From the NCBI GenBank assembly GCA_902685375.1, contig LR738548.1, positions 27,268,974-27,332,973 of the forward strand: DNA of 64,000 bases, given 5' to 3'. The stretch comes from Neostethus bicornis. Taxonomy: Eukaryota > Chordata > Actinopteri > Atheriniformes > Phallostethidae. The notes beneath the pieces are model-generated. The model was given only the letters and a program-made list of their open reading frames with translations, was not told where the DNA came from and ran no database searches. Positions 21,509-31,759 of this stretch are shown piece by piece (the stretch's first letter is position 1; each line of letters starts with the position of its first letter). A program made the position numbers and the translations under genes.

Positions 21509-22554
21509 ATGTACTCCCCCAAATATAAAGTGCATTTCCCAACAATTTCTTTTACCATGGTTATCAACTGCAAACATGCAATTGGAAAACCACTTTGGAC
21601 ATTTTTATAAAGCATATTTATGAGATTAAAAGTTCCGAAACTATACAGGAAAGAGAAATTTTTCCATTTTTAAAAGGTTTTTTTGACTATTTGCAATTTG
21701 ATTTGTTCTAATGATTCAAAGTAATAAATGTAGTGTTTATTAGATGTAACATTCTTAACTAAATGGAAAACCATTTCATTCTGATGCCTTCTGTAAACAT
21801 CTGCTTACAGGCGGTGAAGCTCTTTGCACCAAATGCACTCCCATTAGGTCCAATCAAACAGAAGCTTTTATGTTCCATGTTATCTATTTCATCCATTCAA
21901 CTGTCCTCATTTTTATCAGTATTTTAATGGGTGTCTTCAGCATGGCTTTTGTTGTCTATGTACCAGGTTTGAATTGAAAATACTGAAAAGAAAGCAGTGA
22001 GCTAATCTAAACCACAACCCCACGACATTACCACTCAGAATAAAACATGGGCACACATAATGGGATCATTTCTGTCACATTTTTTCCAAAGTTTTCAAAC
22101 GGAAACAGATTGTCCGAGGACATCCTAACCAGATGTGTGGCGTGGAACAAGTACTTCTTTGTGTTACTTATTGGAGAAAGAGATGCACCAAAAGATCAGT
22201 GTTTGCTGTTTCTAAGGTTCATCTTCGGTTTCCAGGACTGAAAAAGAGGAGTCAGACTATTCCTGAAAGTAAATGAGCTGTTGGGAAAACACAATCACCT
22301 CTTCTCTGGGTTTACGAGTGCTCAGTGTGTGTTGAGAGATGATGAGAGAAACTGCTGAAAGACAAAGTGCACACACGTGTGCAGAGATGTTCCACAGCAC
22401 TTCTGTCTTGTCATCACTCGGCTTGCACGTTCCTCTGCCTTGTTTTGTCTCGCTGTTATCTATGTTCTGTTCTGATCGAGATGGCCATCAACTTTGAAAC
22501 TCAGATTGAATAGGCTATTGTGCCATCGGTAGATGTCCGTTCATATTGGCATAT
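21509..22554. other. Unique sequence, no gene seen
   Basis: AT-rich; no domain in the small frames (longest 64 codons at 22047-22241). Confidence 0.45.
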
Positions 22555-22625
22555 TGAATTGAATTTGAATTGAAGATACTTTATTTATCCCCGAAGGAAA
22601 ATTTAAGTGTTGCAGTACTACAATG
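22555..22625 (-). mobile_element. L2-like LINE/SINE 3' tail
   Basis: Reverse complement reads GTACTGCAACACTTAAATTT, TCCTTCGGGGATAAATAAAG, then ATTCAA-type repeats. This is the 3'-tail pattern of fish L2-type elements (stem sequence plus short tandem tail). Only the tail is present. Confidence 0.6.
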
Positions 22626-22894
22626 TCAGACAACAACATGATTTTTTTTTTTTTTTACTTTTTTTTTTTATCTGTTGTGAGTGAAAGTTTAAAGGTTTGA
22701 AAGCGAAAGGTTGAATATTTTAATGGAGGACGGCAGAAATGATTTTCTGTACCGTTCCTTTGAGCAGCGGGGTTGCAGTAGTCTTTTGCCGAAGCTACTC
22801 TTCAGATGGTCCACAAATTTATGGAGGAGGTGGGGGGGATTTAGCATGATTTATAACAATTGATGACAGTTTTGATTTATATATATTATACGTT

Positions 22895-23171
22895 CCGTTC
22901 CGTCGTCGGGTCGCGGGGGCAACAGCTTCAAGTGGGCAGCCCAGGCCTCTCTCTCCCCGGCTGCATCTTCTTGCTCACCTGGAAGGGTCCCAAGTCGTTC
23001 CCCAGCCAGCTGTGAGACATAGTCTCTCCAGCGGGTCCGGGGTCTGCCCCTTGGTCTCCTCCCGGTGGAACGTGCCCAAAACAACTCGCCCGCGATGCGC
23101 TCGGGGGGCGGGACCAGATGCCGAACCACCCCATCTGGCTCCTCTCGACCTGGAGGAGGTCGAGGTCGAAC
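22895..23171 (-). mobile_element. LINE-A 3' end with perfect 15-bp TSD
   Basis: ATATATTATACGTTC flanks the piece exactly at 22881-22895 and 23172-23186, a classic LINE target-site duplication. The minus frame carries a broken version of GEVF/W-A-R-S-T-G-R-R-P-R-G-R-P-R-T-R-W-R-D-Y-V and LLPPRP-D, with deletions in the PPERLAG segment. 5' truncation lies at the LLLQVE segment. Confidence 0.93.
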
Positions 23172-23186
23172 ATATATTATACGTTC

Positions 23187-24399
23187 ATACTATAAATGGA
23201 AAGTAAATTCTAGCTGAATTCTTTATAAGCGTCATCATCATGTTCATTAATGTGTATTGTCCTCATTAAATCAAATCAAACAAATAAGTAAATATAACAT
23301 TTTGAGCATTTGGGTTTTCAATGCATCTGATCGTAATGGCAACAAATAAATTTTTTCCAACATCTGGTGGTGAGAAATTTTGTGACAAATTTGATTTTGA
23401 CACATATTTACATCCATCAGTGTTTGACGATTAGAACGTTATCAGGGGTTCCATCGTTGTGATGACTGTTGTATTGGTTGCAAACAGAGCAGAGAACAGA
23501 ACAGAACAGAGGAGCCCAGAGTTATCCAGTTCAGGCAAATAGAAATGCCATGCTAACCAATTATAATGTCAGGACACCTAGTGACAACAGTGCACCACTG
23601 GGATCATCAGTGAGAAAAACACACACATTACACATGCACAGACCAGCCCATAGCTTGATGAATAAGGCTCATCGTCTCTCCACGGCTCATTGCTCCGTCA
23701 GACCAAATAAGGAGCCCTCATTTCCACCTGATACACACTGAACACACATAAAACATACACCTGTACGGAGTAAATCTTACCTACTGATGTGTACACACAC
23801 AGTATGGTAAAATATGCTACAGCTTGACAAAAGAGAGAAGTTTGTGCTCTACACTCCCGTCAGACAAAACAAACTCTCATGCTGAGCCGAAACATTAGCG
23901 GAGAGAGATGCAACTTGGTCTCTTTGTGACACCAAGATTAGTCAATGCACCGCGGGAAAGCAAGCAATTTCAGGTCGTCGGGGATTGGAGATTATATGTG
24001 TGTGTTTAGAAGAACAACTAATAAATGGGGCATGTTTTATGCATTTGCACGGTTATGTAAGTTTTGGAATCTGTTTGTGAAAAAAACAACAATCTAATCC
24101 ATAAGATGAGCTTGTTGTTTGTGCTTTGTTCAGCATGGTCACCCTGGGAGTTTCAGTATGAGGCTAAATGCCTGTTTAAAAGTAGGACCCAAAAGCTATC
24201 AGTCAGTTTAGAACCACATGCAGCCAAACGGTCTGTTGGCAAAATACTGTATTTGAGACAAACTAGAGAAAAAAAACATCTAGTAGGTTTCAACGTTTTC
24301 GTTCTTGGGAGAGGTTTGTTTCAGATAGTTGGTGAGACCAAACTATATGGTGTATATATAGACTAAACTATATGGACTTACCAACTATAGTTGGTAAGA
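23187..24399. other. Unique sequence with a perfect 22-bp palindrome near its end
   Basis: No gene. The 100-codon frame at 24064-24366 has no domain. A perfect palindrome centred on the CTATAG at about 24385-24390 spans 24377-24398 and contains GATAGTTGGT-like LINE-B sequence in opposite orientations. Confidence 0.5.
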
Positions 24400-24506
24400 T
24401 AGTTGATGTGACCAAAGAGGATACAGGAGATAGGATTACATGGAAGAAACTGACTTGCTGTGGCGACCCCTAAAGGGAAATGCCGAAAGAAGAAGAAGAA
24501 GGAGAA
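24400..24506 (+). mobile_element. LINE-B extreme 3' end
   Basis: Only AGATAGTTGATGTGACCAAA, the R-W-K-K-L-T-C-C-G-D-P codons and the GAAGAAGAAGAAGGA tail remain. It lies 60 bp upstream of another LINE-B copy in the same orientation. Confidence 0.85.
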
Positions 24507-24567
24507 GTTTGTTTCAGTGCCGACTTTAGATTATTAAAACCTAAAATACTGTTGATGAGCAATGGGT

Positions 24568-25177
24568 ATGGTTACAGGGAGAAGAGATAAAAAAGGTGGA
24601 AGATTTTAAGTACTTAAGATCAACAGTCCAGTGCAATGGAGAGTGTGGAAGAGAGGTGAAGAAGCGTGTTCAGGCAGGCCGGAACGGGTGGAGGAAACTA
24701 TCAGATGTGATGTGTGACAGAAGCATTTCAGCTAAAATGAAAGGGAAAGTGTACAAAACCGTGGTGAGACCGGCCATGCTGTTTGGTCTAGAAACAGTAG
24801 CACTGAAGAAAAGACAGGAAACAGAGATGGCGGTAGCAGAGATGAAGATGCTGAGGATGTCTCTGGGAGTGACCAGGATGGACAGGATCAGAGGAACAGC
24901 ACACGTTAGAGGTTTTGGGGATAAAGTTCGAGAGGCAAGACTGACATGGTTTGGACATGTGCAGAGGAGAGGGAGTATATTGGAAGATGGATGCTGGATT
25001 TGGAACCACCAGGAAAGAGGACTAGAGGAAGACCAAAGAGGAGGTTCATGGATGCAGTGAAGGAAGACATGAAGATAGTTGGTGTGACCAAAGAGGATGC
25101 AGCAGATAGGGTTAGATGGAAGAAACTGACTTGCTGTGGTGACCCCTGAAGGGAAATGCCGAAAGAAGAAGAAGAAG
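24568..25177 (+). mobile_element. LINE-B 3' end, near-complete C-terminal region
   Basis: A frame at 24596-25060 covers FKYLRSTVQCNGECGREVKK, RVQAGRNGWRKLSDVMCDRS, MKGKVYKTVVRPAMLFGLET, AEMKMLRMSLGVTRMDRIRG and LTWFGHVQRRGSILE. A frameshift near 24970 moves the remaining EPPGKRTRGRPKRRFMDAVK and DRVRWKKLTCCGDP into another frame. Ends GAAGAAGAAGAAG. Confidence 0.92.
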
Positions 25178-25427
25178 CAATGGGTATTCTGTTTAGCAGG
25201 GTAGGAAGCTGCCTTGATGAGGATCATCTTATCAAGTCAATTGGTTTTGGAGACTAAATTATGTTTGAGAGTTCCTCTGTGGGGGGTGACATCTAGCGGA
25301 ATTGATTATTTGTTGGGTCTTTACCAGGAGCAAAAAGAGGACGGAATGGGGCATTTCTAGTGAACAACCGGCTGTGGGCCATCGTTGGGGAAAAGGAATT
25401 GAACATGAACCCAAGGTGGGTCAGTGT

Positions 25428-25758
25428 TGTCAGGATTCCCTCACCTGATACCAGAGGGAGTCCTGGACTTTCCTTCCTCTCCTGGACCTCTACCTGATCC
25501 CAAACACCTGACTGATTAGCCTGGTGCTAATCAGCTGTGCATCGTAAGCTAGGTGCCTATCTAAAGGCAGTCTCTCCTGACTTCCAGGTCAGGTCATTCT
25601 ATTGCCAACATTTGGGTCCTCCATCCTTCTGCACCCTCACATCAGAACAGAATGAGCCAATCGTAATGGACCCAGCATACTCAAGCGTGTCCAGTTTTCC
25701 CCCTTTTGCTACAAAGCCCTGCCCCGTTTTCCAATTATCATTTGCAAACAGAGATTAA
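25428..25758 (+). mobile_element. Gypsy-like LTR with leader and start of gag
   Basis: The LTR begins TGTCAGGATTCCCTCACC and shares CCAGAGGGAGTCCTGGAC and TTGGGTCCTCC with the other LTRs here. Past its 3' part (about 25645) the sequence continues GAATGAGCCAATCGTAATGG, giving an ATG at 25666 and MDPAYSSVSS, which resembles the start of fish Gypsy gag (often MDPA-). That frame stops after 31 codons, so only the 5' end of a provirus-like element survives. Confidence 0.65.
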
Positions 25759-26660
25759 AAAGTCAAAAAAGATCCCTTTCTTCCATTTCATAGGGTGTGT
25801 AAGGAACTAAGGCTCTCAATTCATGTCCATTTTCTCATCCGTATTTATGATGAAGACAATTATCATGAACTTAACATTCATCAGTGATTGATGGTGAGAA
25901 TGTTGTCATGTAGCATGTAGGGGAGTGTGTGTGAAATATTTAACATGCAAAAAGCATCATGGCTGAATAGCTAGTCCCATTACCGCTGTAGCATGTAGTT
26001 GTTTGATGTCGCATAGAAAGGATGCAGAAACACCAATCAGTATTTTTTCTTTCAATGCCTCCCAAATGGATATTTTCAGTGATGTCCTAATAGGAGAAGA
26101 TCCTAGACAAACCAAGAAATGCTGGATAGATTTTTTTTTTTCCCCAACTGGTCATCTGGCACCGTAGAAAAATCCAGAGGAGCCATGAAAAATAGTTGGG
26201 GAAAAGTAAGACATATGGATAGACATCTCGATGGGTGGTATACATAAATTGTCATTGTTTTTTAATTATCAAATCTATTCACTTTAAATTAAAACTGCTT
26301 AATATCATGATCCCTGCTCATTCTTTACTCCCATTTAACTTTTTTATATGGTTTTATTTTATTTTGGACTAATGACTGAGTTATAAAACATTCATACTTT
26401 TTAGTTTGTGTTTTGTGTTTTTTCAACTCCAATTTCTTACAAAAACGTATTAAACATTTAAACCAAAATGATAAAAACACTGAAATATTTTTCTTTTTAC
26501 GCACTAAAGCTGACTGAAGAAATCTGTAATAAAAGTTTTTTGAAGAACTAAAAATGACATTATTTCTTCGTTTGTTTGCCTCCAACATTTTTTTGTTGAT
26601 TTTTTTTAAAAAAACTTTCAAACAACTTAATAGCCAATGACTTTTGTAAATGTCACAGGA
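25759..26660. other. Unique AT-rich sequence, no gene seen
   Basis: The 98-codon minus frame at 26325-26621 is Lys/Phe-rich as expected for AT-rich non-coding DNA. Confidence 0.5.
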
Positions 26661-26661
26661 G

Positions 26662-26663
<2 letters not shown>

Positions 26664-26715
<52 letters not shown>
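26664..26715 (+). repeat. TG dinucleotide microsatellite
   Basis: About 26 uninterrupted GT units, just before the LTR at 26739. Z-DNA-forming alternation; likely polymorphic. Confidence 0.97.
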
Positions 26716-26717
<2 letters not shown>

Positions 26718-26738
26718 ATAGAGGCAGTTATCCGTCTC

Positions 26739-26988
26739 TGTCACGATGTGGGTATGTGGAGGGAGGAAGACCCAAATGCAGGACAACAAAACGGTGGCTG
26801 AAAGGGAAGGTGCTGCCAAGGTGATGACGGTGGTGACTTGAACAAATTCGACTGGAGGGATTGCCTTTAAAAAAGTACCAGGATCCACAGGTATGTGTCA
26901 TCAGACTAATCACCCTCAGGTGTCCGTAATCAGGGTGATGAGGGAAGGTCCAGGGCTCCCTCTGGTGGCAGGGTAGGGGATCATAACA
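26739..26988 (-). mobile_element. Gypsy-like solo LTR
   Basis: Reverse-oriented LTR: TGTCACGATGTGGGTATG at one end and GGGGATCATAACA at the other, so both strands read TG...CA. It shares CCAGGGCTCCCTCTGGTGGC and GGGAGGAAGACCC-type blocks with the copies at 43892 and 52412. Candidate 5-bp duplication GTCTC/GTCAC (4 of 5). Confidence 0.75.
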
Positions 26989-27944
26989 GTCACTCCCTGT
27001 GTGTCCCCTGTTCACAAAGTACATCAATGTCTCTATGTTGTTGATGCCCACCTGTTACTTGCTTTTTCAGTCACCTCTTTCTCATAAAAAATAAATGAAT
27101 GAACTGTTTCTGTGGTCTTTTAAAGTGTCCATTATTCCTTTTTTTTTTTTTTTTTTATGTTCCCAGTCAGTATGGATGTCCGCTTCCTCTAAATATGTGT
27201 AAAGTTTATCTGATAAAAAATGAATGCTTGTTCCCTCTTTTTCCGTCCCTTTCTTTTTACCACTTACCGGTTGTTTTAGGCAAGTGTCACTTTGATAAAA
27301 TATGGATATGTGTCCCCTCTTTCTACCACTTTCTGTGTCTCAGCTGGGCATCACTTCAAGTATAAAACCTGTTCCCTTTTAGAACTACTGATAAAACTGC
27401 TCTTCGTTCATTTGTGTATTGACCTTGTTGGTGTGGGAGACATATGTAAGAATCATTGATTTACTTTTTATTTTTTAACTTAATTTCTTAAGAAAATCTC
27501 ATCGACTAAATGTTGTGTGCGTGATTAAATTTTGTCTGGTCACGTCAGCCTTTCTGAAAACAAAACCCAATCAATTCAGTCAAACCAGAACGCTAAACCA
27601 AATGATATAAAGAAAGAGTCAGTACATTAATTTTATGAAAAAAATTTTGTGGTTTTTGGAGAGTTCAGCATGACGCCATAAGAAGTTGGATTGAGAAATT
27701 TATGTACTTACTTTTAGTTCTCTTAATATTCCAGGCACTCTAGAATAACAATATCAAGATAAGTCATTGGTGAGGACGGAAGTATTTTTACCAGTTACTA
27801 GCAGGCTACTACAAGCAAAGAATTTCTCCTCAATGGGAGCAAATAATGTTTTAGATCAGTGATTCGAAATTCCAATGGCTGATCATTTGAGCGTTAAAAA
27901 TGGCATTGCTTAACCATAGCTTAACATCGGAATAGGCAAAGCAA
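26989..27944. other. Unique sequence, no gene seen
   Basis: Pyrimidine-rich runs (27125-27160, 27235-27265). The 88-codon frame at 27099-27365 follows the poly-T and has no domain. Confidence 0.45.
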
Positions 27945-28240
27945 CACCCAAAATGGCCCACCTACCAAAGCATGTGTGGGACAACCCCATGCTTACTCTC
28001 AACACAAAGATGAAGATTTACCAAACGTGCGTGCTGAGCACCCGACTGTATGGCAATGAAGCTTGGACACTGTTTACCTACCAAGAGGGGAGTCTAAACG
28101 CCTTTGACCTGCGTAACCGCAGACGTCGCCTAGGCATGCTCTATGGGAGCTCGCCACAAGAACGTGGCCAACTGAACGTGCCCTGCGGCACAAAGATGCC
28201 TCCAAATAGAATCTTGCAACAACTCAGCAAATCTTGAGTC
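27945..28240 (+). pseudogene. LINE reverse transcriptase C-terminal remnant, third family
   Basis: A 94-codon frame includes MAHLPKHVWDNPMLTLNTKM, then KIYQTCVLSTRLYGNEAWTL, YQEGSLNAFDLRNRRRRLGM and LYGSS. The pattern K-x-x-Y-x-x-C-V-L-S-T-L-L-Y-G-x-E-x-W-T-L ... L-N-x-F-x-x-R-x-L-R-R-x-L-G-I is typical of a LINE thumb/C-terminal region distinct from LINE-A and LINE-B. The frame decays after about residue 65. Flanks are not recognised. Confidence 0.8.
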
Positions 28241-28614
28241 AGTGACCTCTGATTACTACACGTAGCATGCAACTATCAAAATCAGTGTCAAGCAGGCCAA
28301 GGAGAACAGAGAGATCCAGCACGAGGCCACAAAGACCCAAAAACAGCAGTTAAGTCAGTTTTCAGGTATCCATGTGTAGAGTTCATTGTCTCTAAAGACA
28401 GAAGGATGCCAACAAAGGTGGTATTGAAGATCTTTGTCTATTTTTATTTTTTTCAATATCCCTTAAATCTTTCTACACTGGTTGGACTCTTGACTCTTTT
28501 GACCAAGTCTGCTGAAATGAAAAATATATATATTTACACATTTTCTTTAAATTTAGCTCCAACTCTTCCATTGGACAACACATTTGATAGTTTTCTTCCA
28601 GTATTCCGCACACA

Positions 28615-28880
28615 CTTCTTCAACGTTTTTCCAGACTCTTCATTACTCTTGACAGATGATCTTTGATAGTTCTTTAACTCTTCTTTTCATTAACCGCACT
28701 CTTTCATTTGGGTTTCTCTCGTTCTCACACCTATACTTTGTCTCACTGCAGCTCCTTTCCAAAACAAATATTCTCCTCCCCGACAACTCACTATGTACCA
28801 CAATGTCATCTGCAAACATCTTAGATTCCCATCTGTCTAACTCTTCATCCTTACGACAGCAAGAGCTTAGCTTAGTACCT
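28615..28880 (-). mobile_element. LINE-B-related RT fragment with motif C
   Basis: Minus strand encodes LDRWESKMFADDIVVHSELS, then a degenerate RRIFVLERSCSETKYRCENE and NPNERVRL. F-A-D-D is the catalytic motif C of reverse transcriptase and is intact here. The downstream R-R-G-M-K-x-S-x-S-K-T-E-Y segment is eroded. This is a diverged relative of the LINE-B copies. Confidence 0.75.
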
Positions 28881-28911
28881 GAGCTCAGTTGCAATTCCAA
28901 GTCTTAAGTCT

Positions 28912-28975
28912 GCCTTGCCATCCTGGGAAAGTATCTCTCTTTCAACTGGGTCTCCATCAGGTTTCTTTTTTTTTT
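28912..28975 (+). repeat. Fragment of repeat M
   Basis: CCATCCTGGGAAAGTATCTC, CATCAGGTTTC and the following T-run match the GGGAGGGATCTCTC...CCCCATGAGGTTTC block of repeat M at about 30445-30500. Confidence 0.45.
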
Positions 28976-29098
28976 TTCTTCCAGCTTGTTTTTGGAAAAT
29001 TTTGTTCCAGACAAAGACAACAATAGAGACAGCGTTGGCCTAATGCTGTTTATTCTAGTCACAGTATTTCTCTGGGTTCAAACTTTGCTTTGCAACCA

Positions 29099-29236
29099 TA
29101 TCAGCAGCTCGTAAGGCAATAATAATAATAGTTGACAATAATGCCCATTGACTAAATTGAAACAGAGTTGGCAGAAATCTGGTGTATAAATGCACAATGT
29201 GAATAAACAGTGGGTTTTTTCTCTTTCTTTGAGCTT
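29099..29236 (+). repeat. Diverged non-TE repeat P, copy 1
   Basis: CAGCAGCTCGTAAGGCAATA, TTGAAACAGAGTTGGCAGAA, CTGGTGTATAAATGCACAAT and GTGAATAAACAGT align in the same order with the reverse complement of 37727-37862, roughly 75-80% identical by eye over about 135 bp. No inverted repeats, poly-A tail or coding content. It could be an undescribed repeat family or a duplicated conserved element. Confidence 0.7.
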
Positions 29237-29322
29237 TCTGAAGAATGCCTGACGCCCTCAAAACTTCCTAATCAATTCCGTCCAGTGGACCAACAAAGTA
29301 TAGTAAAAGATGTAATCATGAC

Positions 29323-29402
29323 CAAGAAGTAGGTTAAAACTTTTAACCTACTTCTTGTGTGTCTTTTAAGTTAAAAAATGTGTCTTTTAAGTTAAAAGAC
29401 AC
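29323..29402. repeat. Two adjacent perfect palindromes
   Basis: 29323-29357 has 17-bp perfect arms (left arm CAAGAAGTAGGTTAAAA) with a single-base centre. 29380-29402 has 11-bp perfect arms (GTGTCTTTTAA / TTAAAAGACAC) with a single-base centre. The 22 bp between them repeat the left arm of the second palindrome directly. Cruciform or hairpin potential is clear; function is unknown. Confidence 0.9.
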
Positions 29403-29404
29403 GT

Positions 29405-30179
29405 TTTTTTTTCTCAAAAAGGCTTACAAAACTTTGGACGGTGCAGTTTGTACCACACCGCAAGTGGAGCATGTTAACAGTTTGAGAGTTTTAAATAGAA
29501 ATCCAAGGATCACAAAACCTCAAAGTGTGCTATTAGACAACATGTGGGCTAATTCAGTGTGAAAGACTGGATAAAACCCTCAAAATTGAAACCGAAAAGG
29601 GTTATAAAAAGCACCACTTTGGTGCCATCTGCCTATCTGAAGTGTCAGCAGTTTCCTCTGAGTGGCCCACGTATGCTTTTTCCCTCTGATTGTTTGTCAT
29701 TTCTGACCATCAGAATAAAATGAGAAAGATGTCTGCAGGTCTTATCTATTATTAAATGGTTGTGTATGTTTTTCCCCATAATGGAACCAAGTAGAAAAGT
29801 GTTGTTCTTTTTTTTGTTTCTATATCTAGATCTTTGTCACTTACTCCAAAAGACAGTTCAGGCCCTCCTGTAAGTAAGTTCCAACAAACTCACATACACA
29901 CTCGTACAAAAAGCCCTCAGGCTCCAACAAGTGATGAACTCATAAAAGAAAAGAGTCTTGGGGAATGGCTCTTTGCTTTCCTCTAGACTCCTTGTTGTGC
30001 ACAGTTTGTGGTAGTTTTTTTTTTTTTGCAGAAATCAGCACAATGAAGTAATCCATTAGTGGTCAGCACAAACAGAGCTGAACTCTGCTGCTAGCACAAA
30101 CTTTCCCATCCAACCTTTTCAGGAAACATCTTTTTCTTTGTTTTTTTTTTCCCCCTTCAAACTACAGGACTAAAGGAGC
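29405..30179. other. Unique sequence, no gene seen
   Basis: Poly-T runs at 29809-29817, 30016-30028 and 30142-30150; no ORF with a domain. Confidence 0.45.
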
Positions 30180-30690
30180 AGATCTCCACGCTTCATCATC
30201 CCCGCTCCATCAGGATGAAATCCATCTACTCATCCCCGTCCAGGGCATCTCTGGACTGAGGAGTCCCCCTGTGTTTCCATCAGGATGAAGAACATCTACT
30301 CATCCCCGTACTGGACATCTCCGGGCTGAGGAGTCCCCGTGTTTCCATCAGGATGAAGAACATCTATTGACTTCTTTAAATATTTAACTGTAGATTAGAA
30401 TAAGCTAATATTTAAACAATAATCTTTGACACATTATTTGCTCGTCCCGGGGGAGGGATCTCTCTTTCACGTGGATCCCCATGAGGTTTCTTATTTTTTC
30501 CCCACTGATGAGTTTTTTCTTACCGAGAAGGAGAGTCTAAGGGCATAAATGTGCTAGTCTTGTTTAGTTAGCATTTGTTAGTTATTTTTCTTGTTGTGTA
30601 TTTGTGTTAATACATTCCTCTTTTTCTTGTGAAGCCCATTGAGACGGAAATTCTGTAATTTTGGGCTATAGAAATAAAATTGAATTGAAT
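30180..30690 (+). repeat. Teleost interspersed repeat M with L2-like tail
   Basis: Contains two tandem units of about 80 bp (CATCAGGATGAA...CATCTACTCATCCCCGT...CTGAGGAGTCCCC). Then comes the block CGGGGGAGGGATCTCTCTTT, CCATGAGGTTTCTTATTTTT and ACCGAGAAGGAGAGTCTAAG, and finally a tail ATTTTGGGCTATAGAAATAA with TTGAATTGAATT repeats. From memory this order is common in fish genomes and its tail looks LINE-derived. No coding region. Confidence 0.65.
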
Positions 30691-30946
30691 TAAATTGACT
30701 GTGTTTTTGAGGGGAAAGAATTAAAAGAGGTTCAAAAAGGTAAAAGAGGGGTTAAAATAAAAAGGTGTGCTACAAAGATGTATGTAGAAAGAACATTTTT
30801 AATGCATAATGTTAGAGAAAACAACCATTTTCTAATGTTTCACGGTTGAAATCTTAATCAAATGCTATAATTATGGCTCATCTTTCTGATTTTTTATGTT
30901 GCTTTTTTTTTTTTTTTTTTTTTAAGTAAGAATTTGTACAAAGACT

Positions 30947-31540
30947 AGGTGTCACAATGTACAATTGGGACATCCAAGTAAAGAGTCAAAGATGAGTAAT
31001 TATATTTATTTGTTCATTGTTCTGTGGTTGTGGTGACTCACCGGTCGCCTCTGTGCCAAGGAATGATCTGGCAGAAACAGAGCTCCATGGGAGTTCACCA
31101 ACTTTATATTGGTTCCAGGAAGGGAACTTAAGATCATTGAAAGCTAAGAGGGGAGTTTAGACGAATACTTTTATTATGGGGGTGAATTATTGATATTTAT
31201 TAGGAACAGTTTGTTGAGTTCTATTTTTATATTTGTAAAGATATTTTTTTAATAGGGGTTAGGAAAGTTTAAATTCAAATATTTTAATCTTTTTTTGTAA
31301 ATAGTTTTTCTTTGTTAACCTGCTTCATGGTATCTTCCAGAGGATAAATTCTATATAAAGGTGGGAGTTTTAGCCATTCAGTTGGTCAGAGGGTTGGGGA
31401 AAGAGAAAATGTTTTAATTAACATTTAATTAACATGCTACCCTGTCCAAGATAAATAATAATAATTAAAATTAATTGAAAAATGTATAATAAAGATGTTA
31501 ACAATATCCAAGTCCTGAGACTTCTCTTGTGCTTTTACAA
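30947..31540 (+). other. LTR-like or promoter-like AT-rich block (weak)
   Basis: A TATA-like CTATATAAAGG at 31351-31361 is followed about 140 bp later by AATAAAG and CTCTTGTGCTTTTACA, an order seen in LTRs (TATA, poly-A signal, CA end). The possible start TGTCACAATGTACA lies near 30950. No matching second copy, primer-binding site or duplication found, so the call is tentative. Confidence 0.25.
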
Positions 31541-31593
31541 TAGCGGTAGCCTCTGAGACTATGAGCTCAGTATGACACTAGGACTGTGCTATA

Positions 31594-31625
31594 AAATCAA
31601 TACTTATATTGATAAGTATTGATTT
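31594..31625. repeat. Perfect inverted repeat, 13-bp arms
   Basis: AAATCAATACTTA and TAAGTATTGATTT separated by TATTGA. Confidence 0.9.
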
Positions 31626-31759
31626 CAACAATGTTGTTAAAATTGATACAATGTTGATTCTCATTTTCTTAATATTGACTCTCTGCCAGCCGCCCATCCA
31701 TCAGGGTAAGATTTTTATGTAACATGGTCTAATTTTCAATATATCAAATTACCTTAAAC

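Noticed and set aside
30947..31540. Solo LTR
   Set aside because: TATA and AATAAA order is suggestive, but boundaries, duplication and a second copy are all lacking, so it is kept only as a weak feature.
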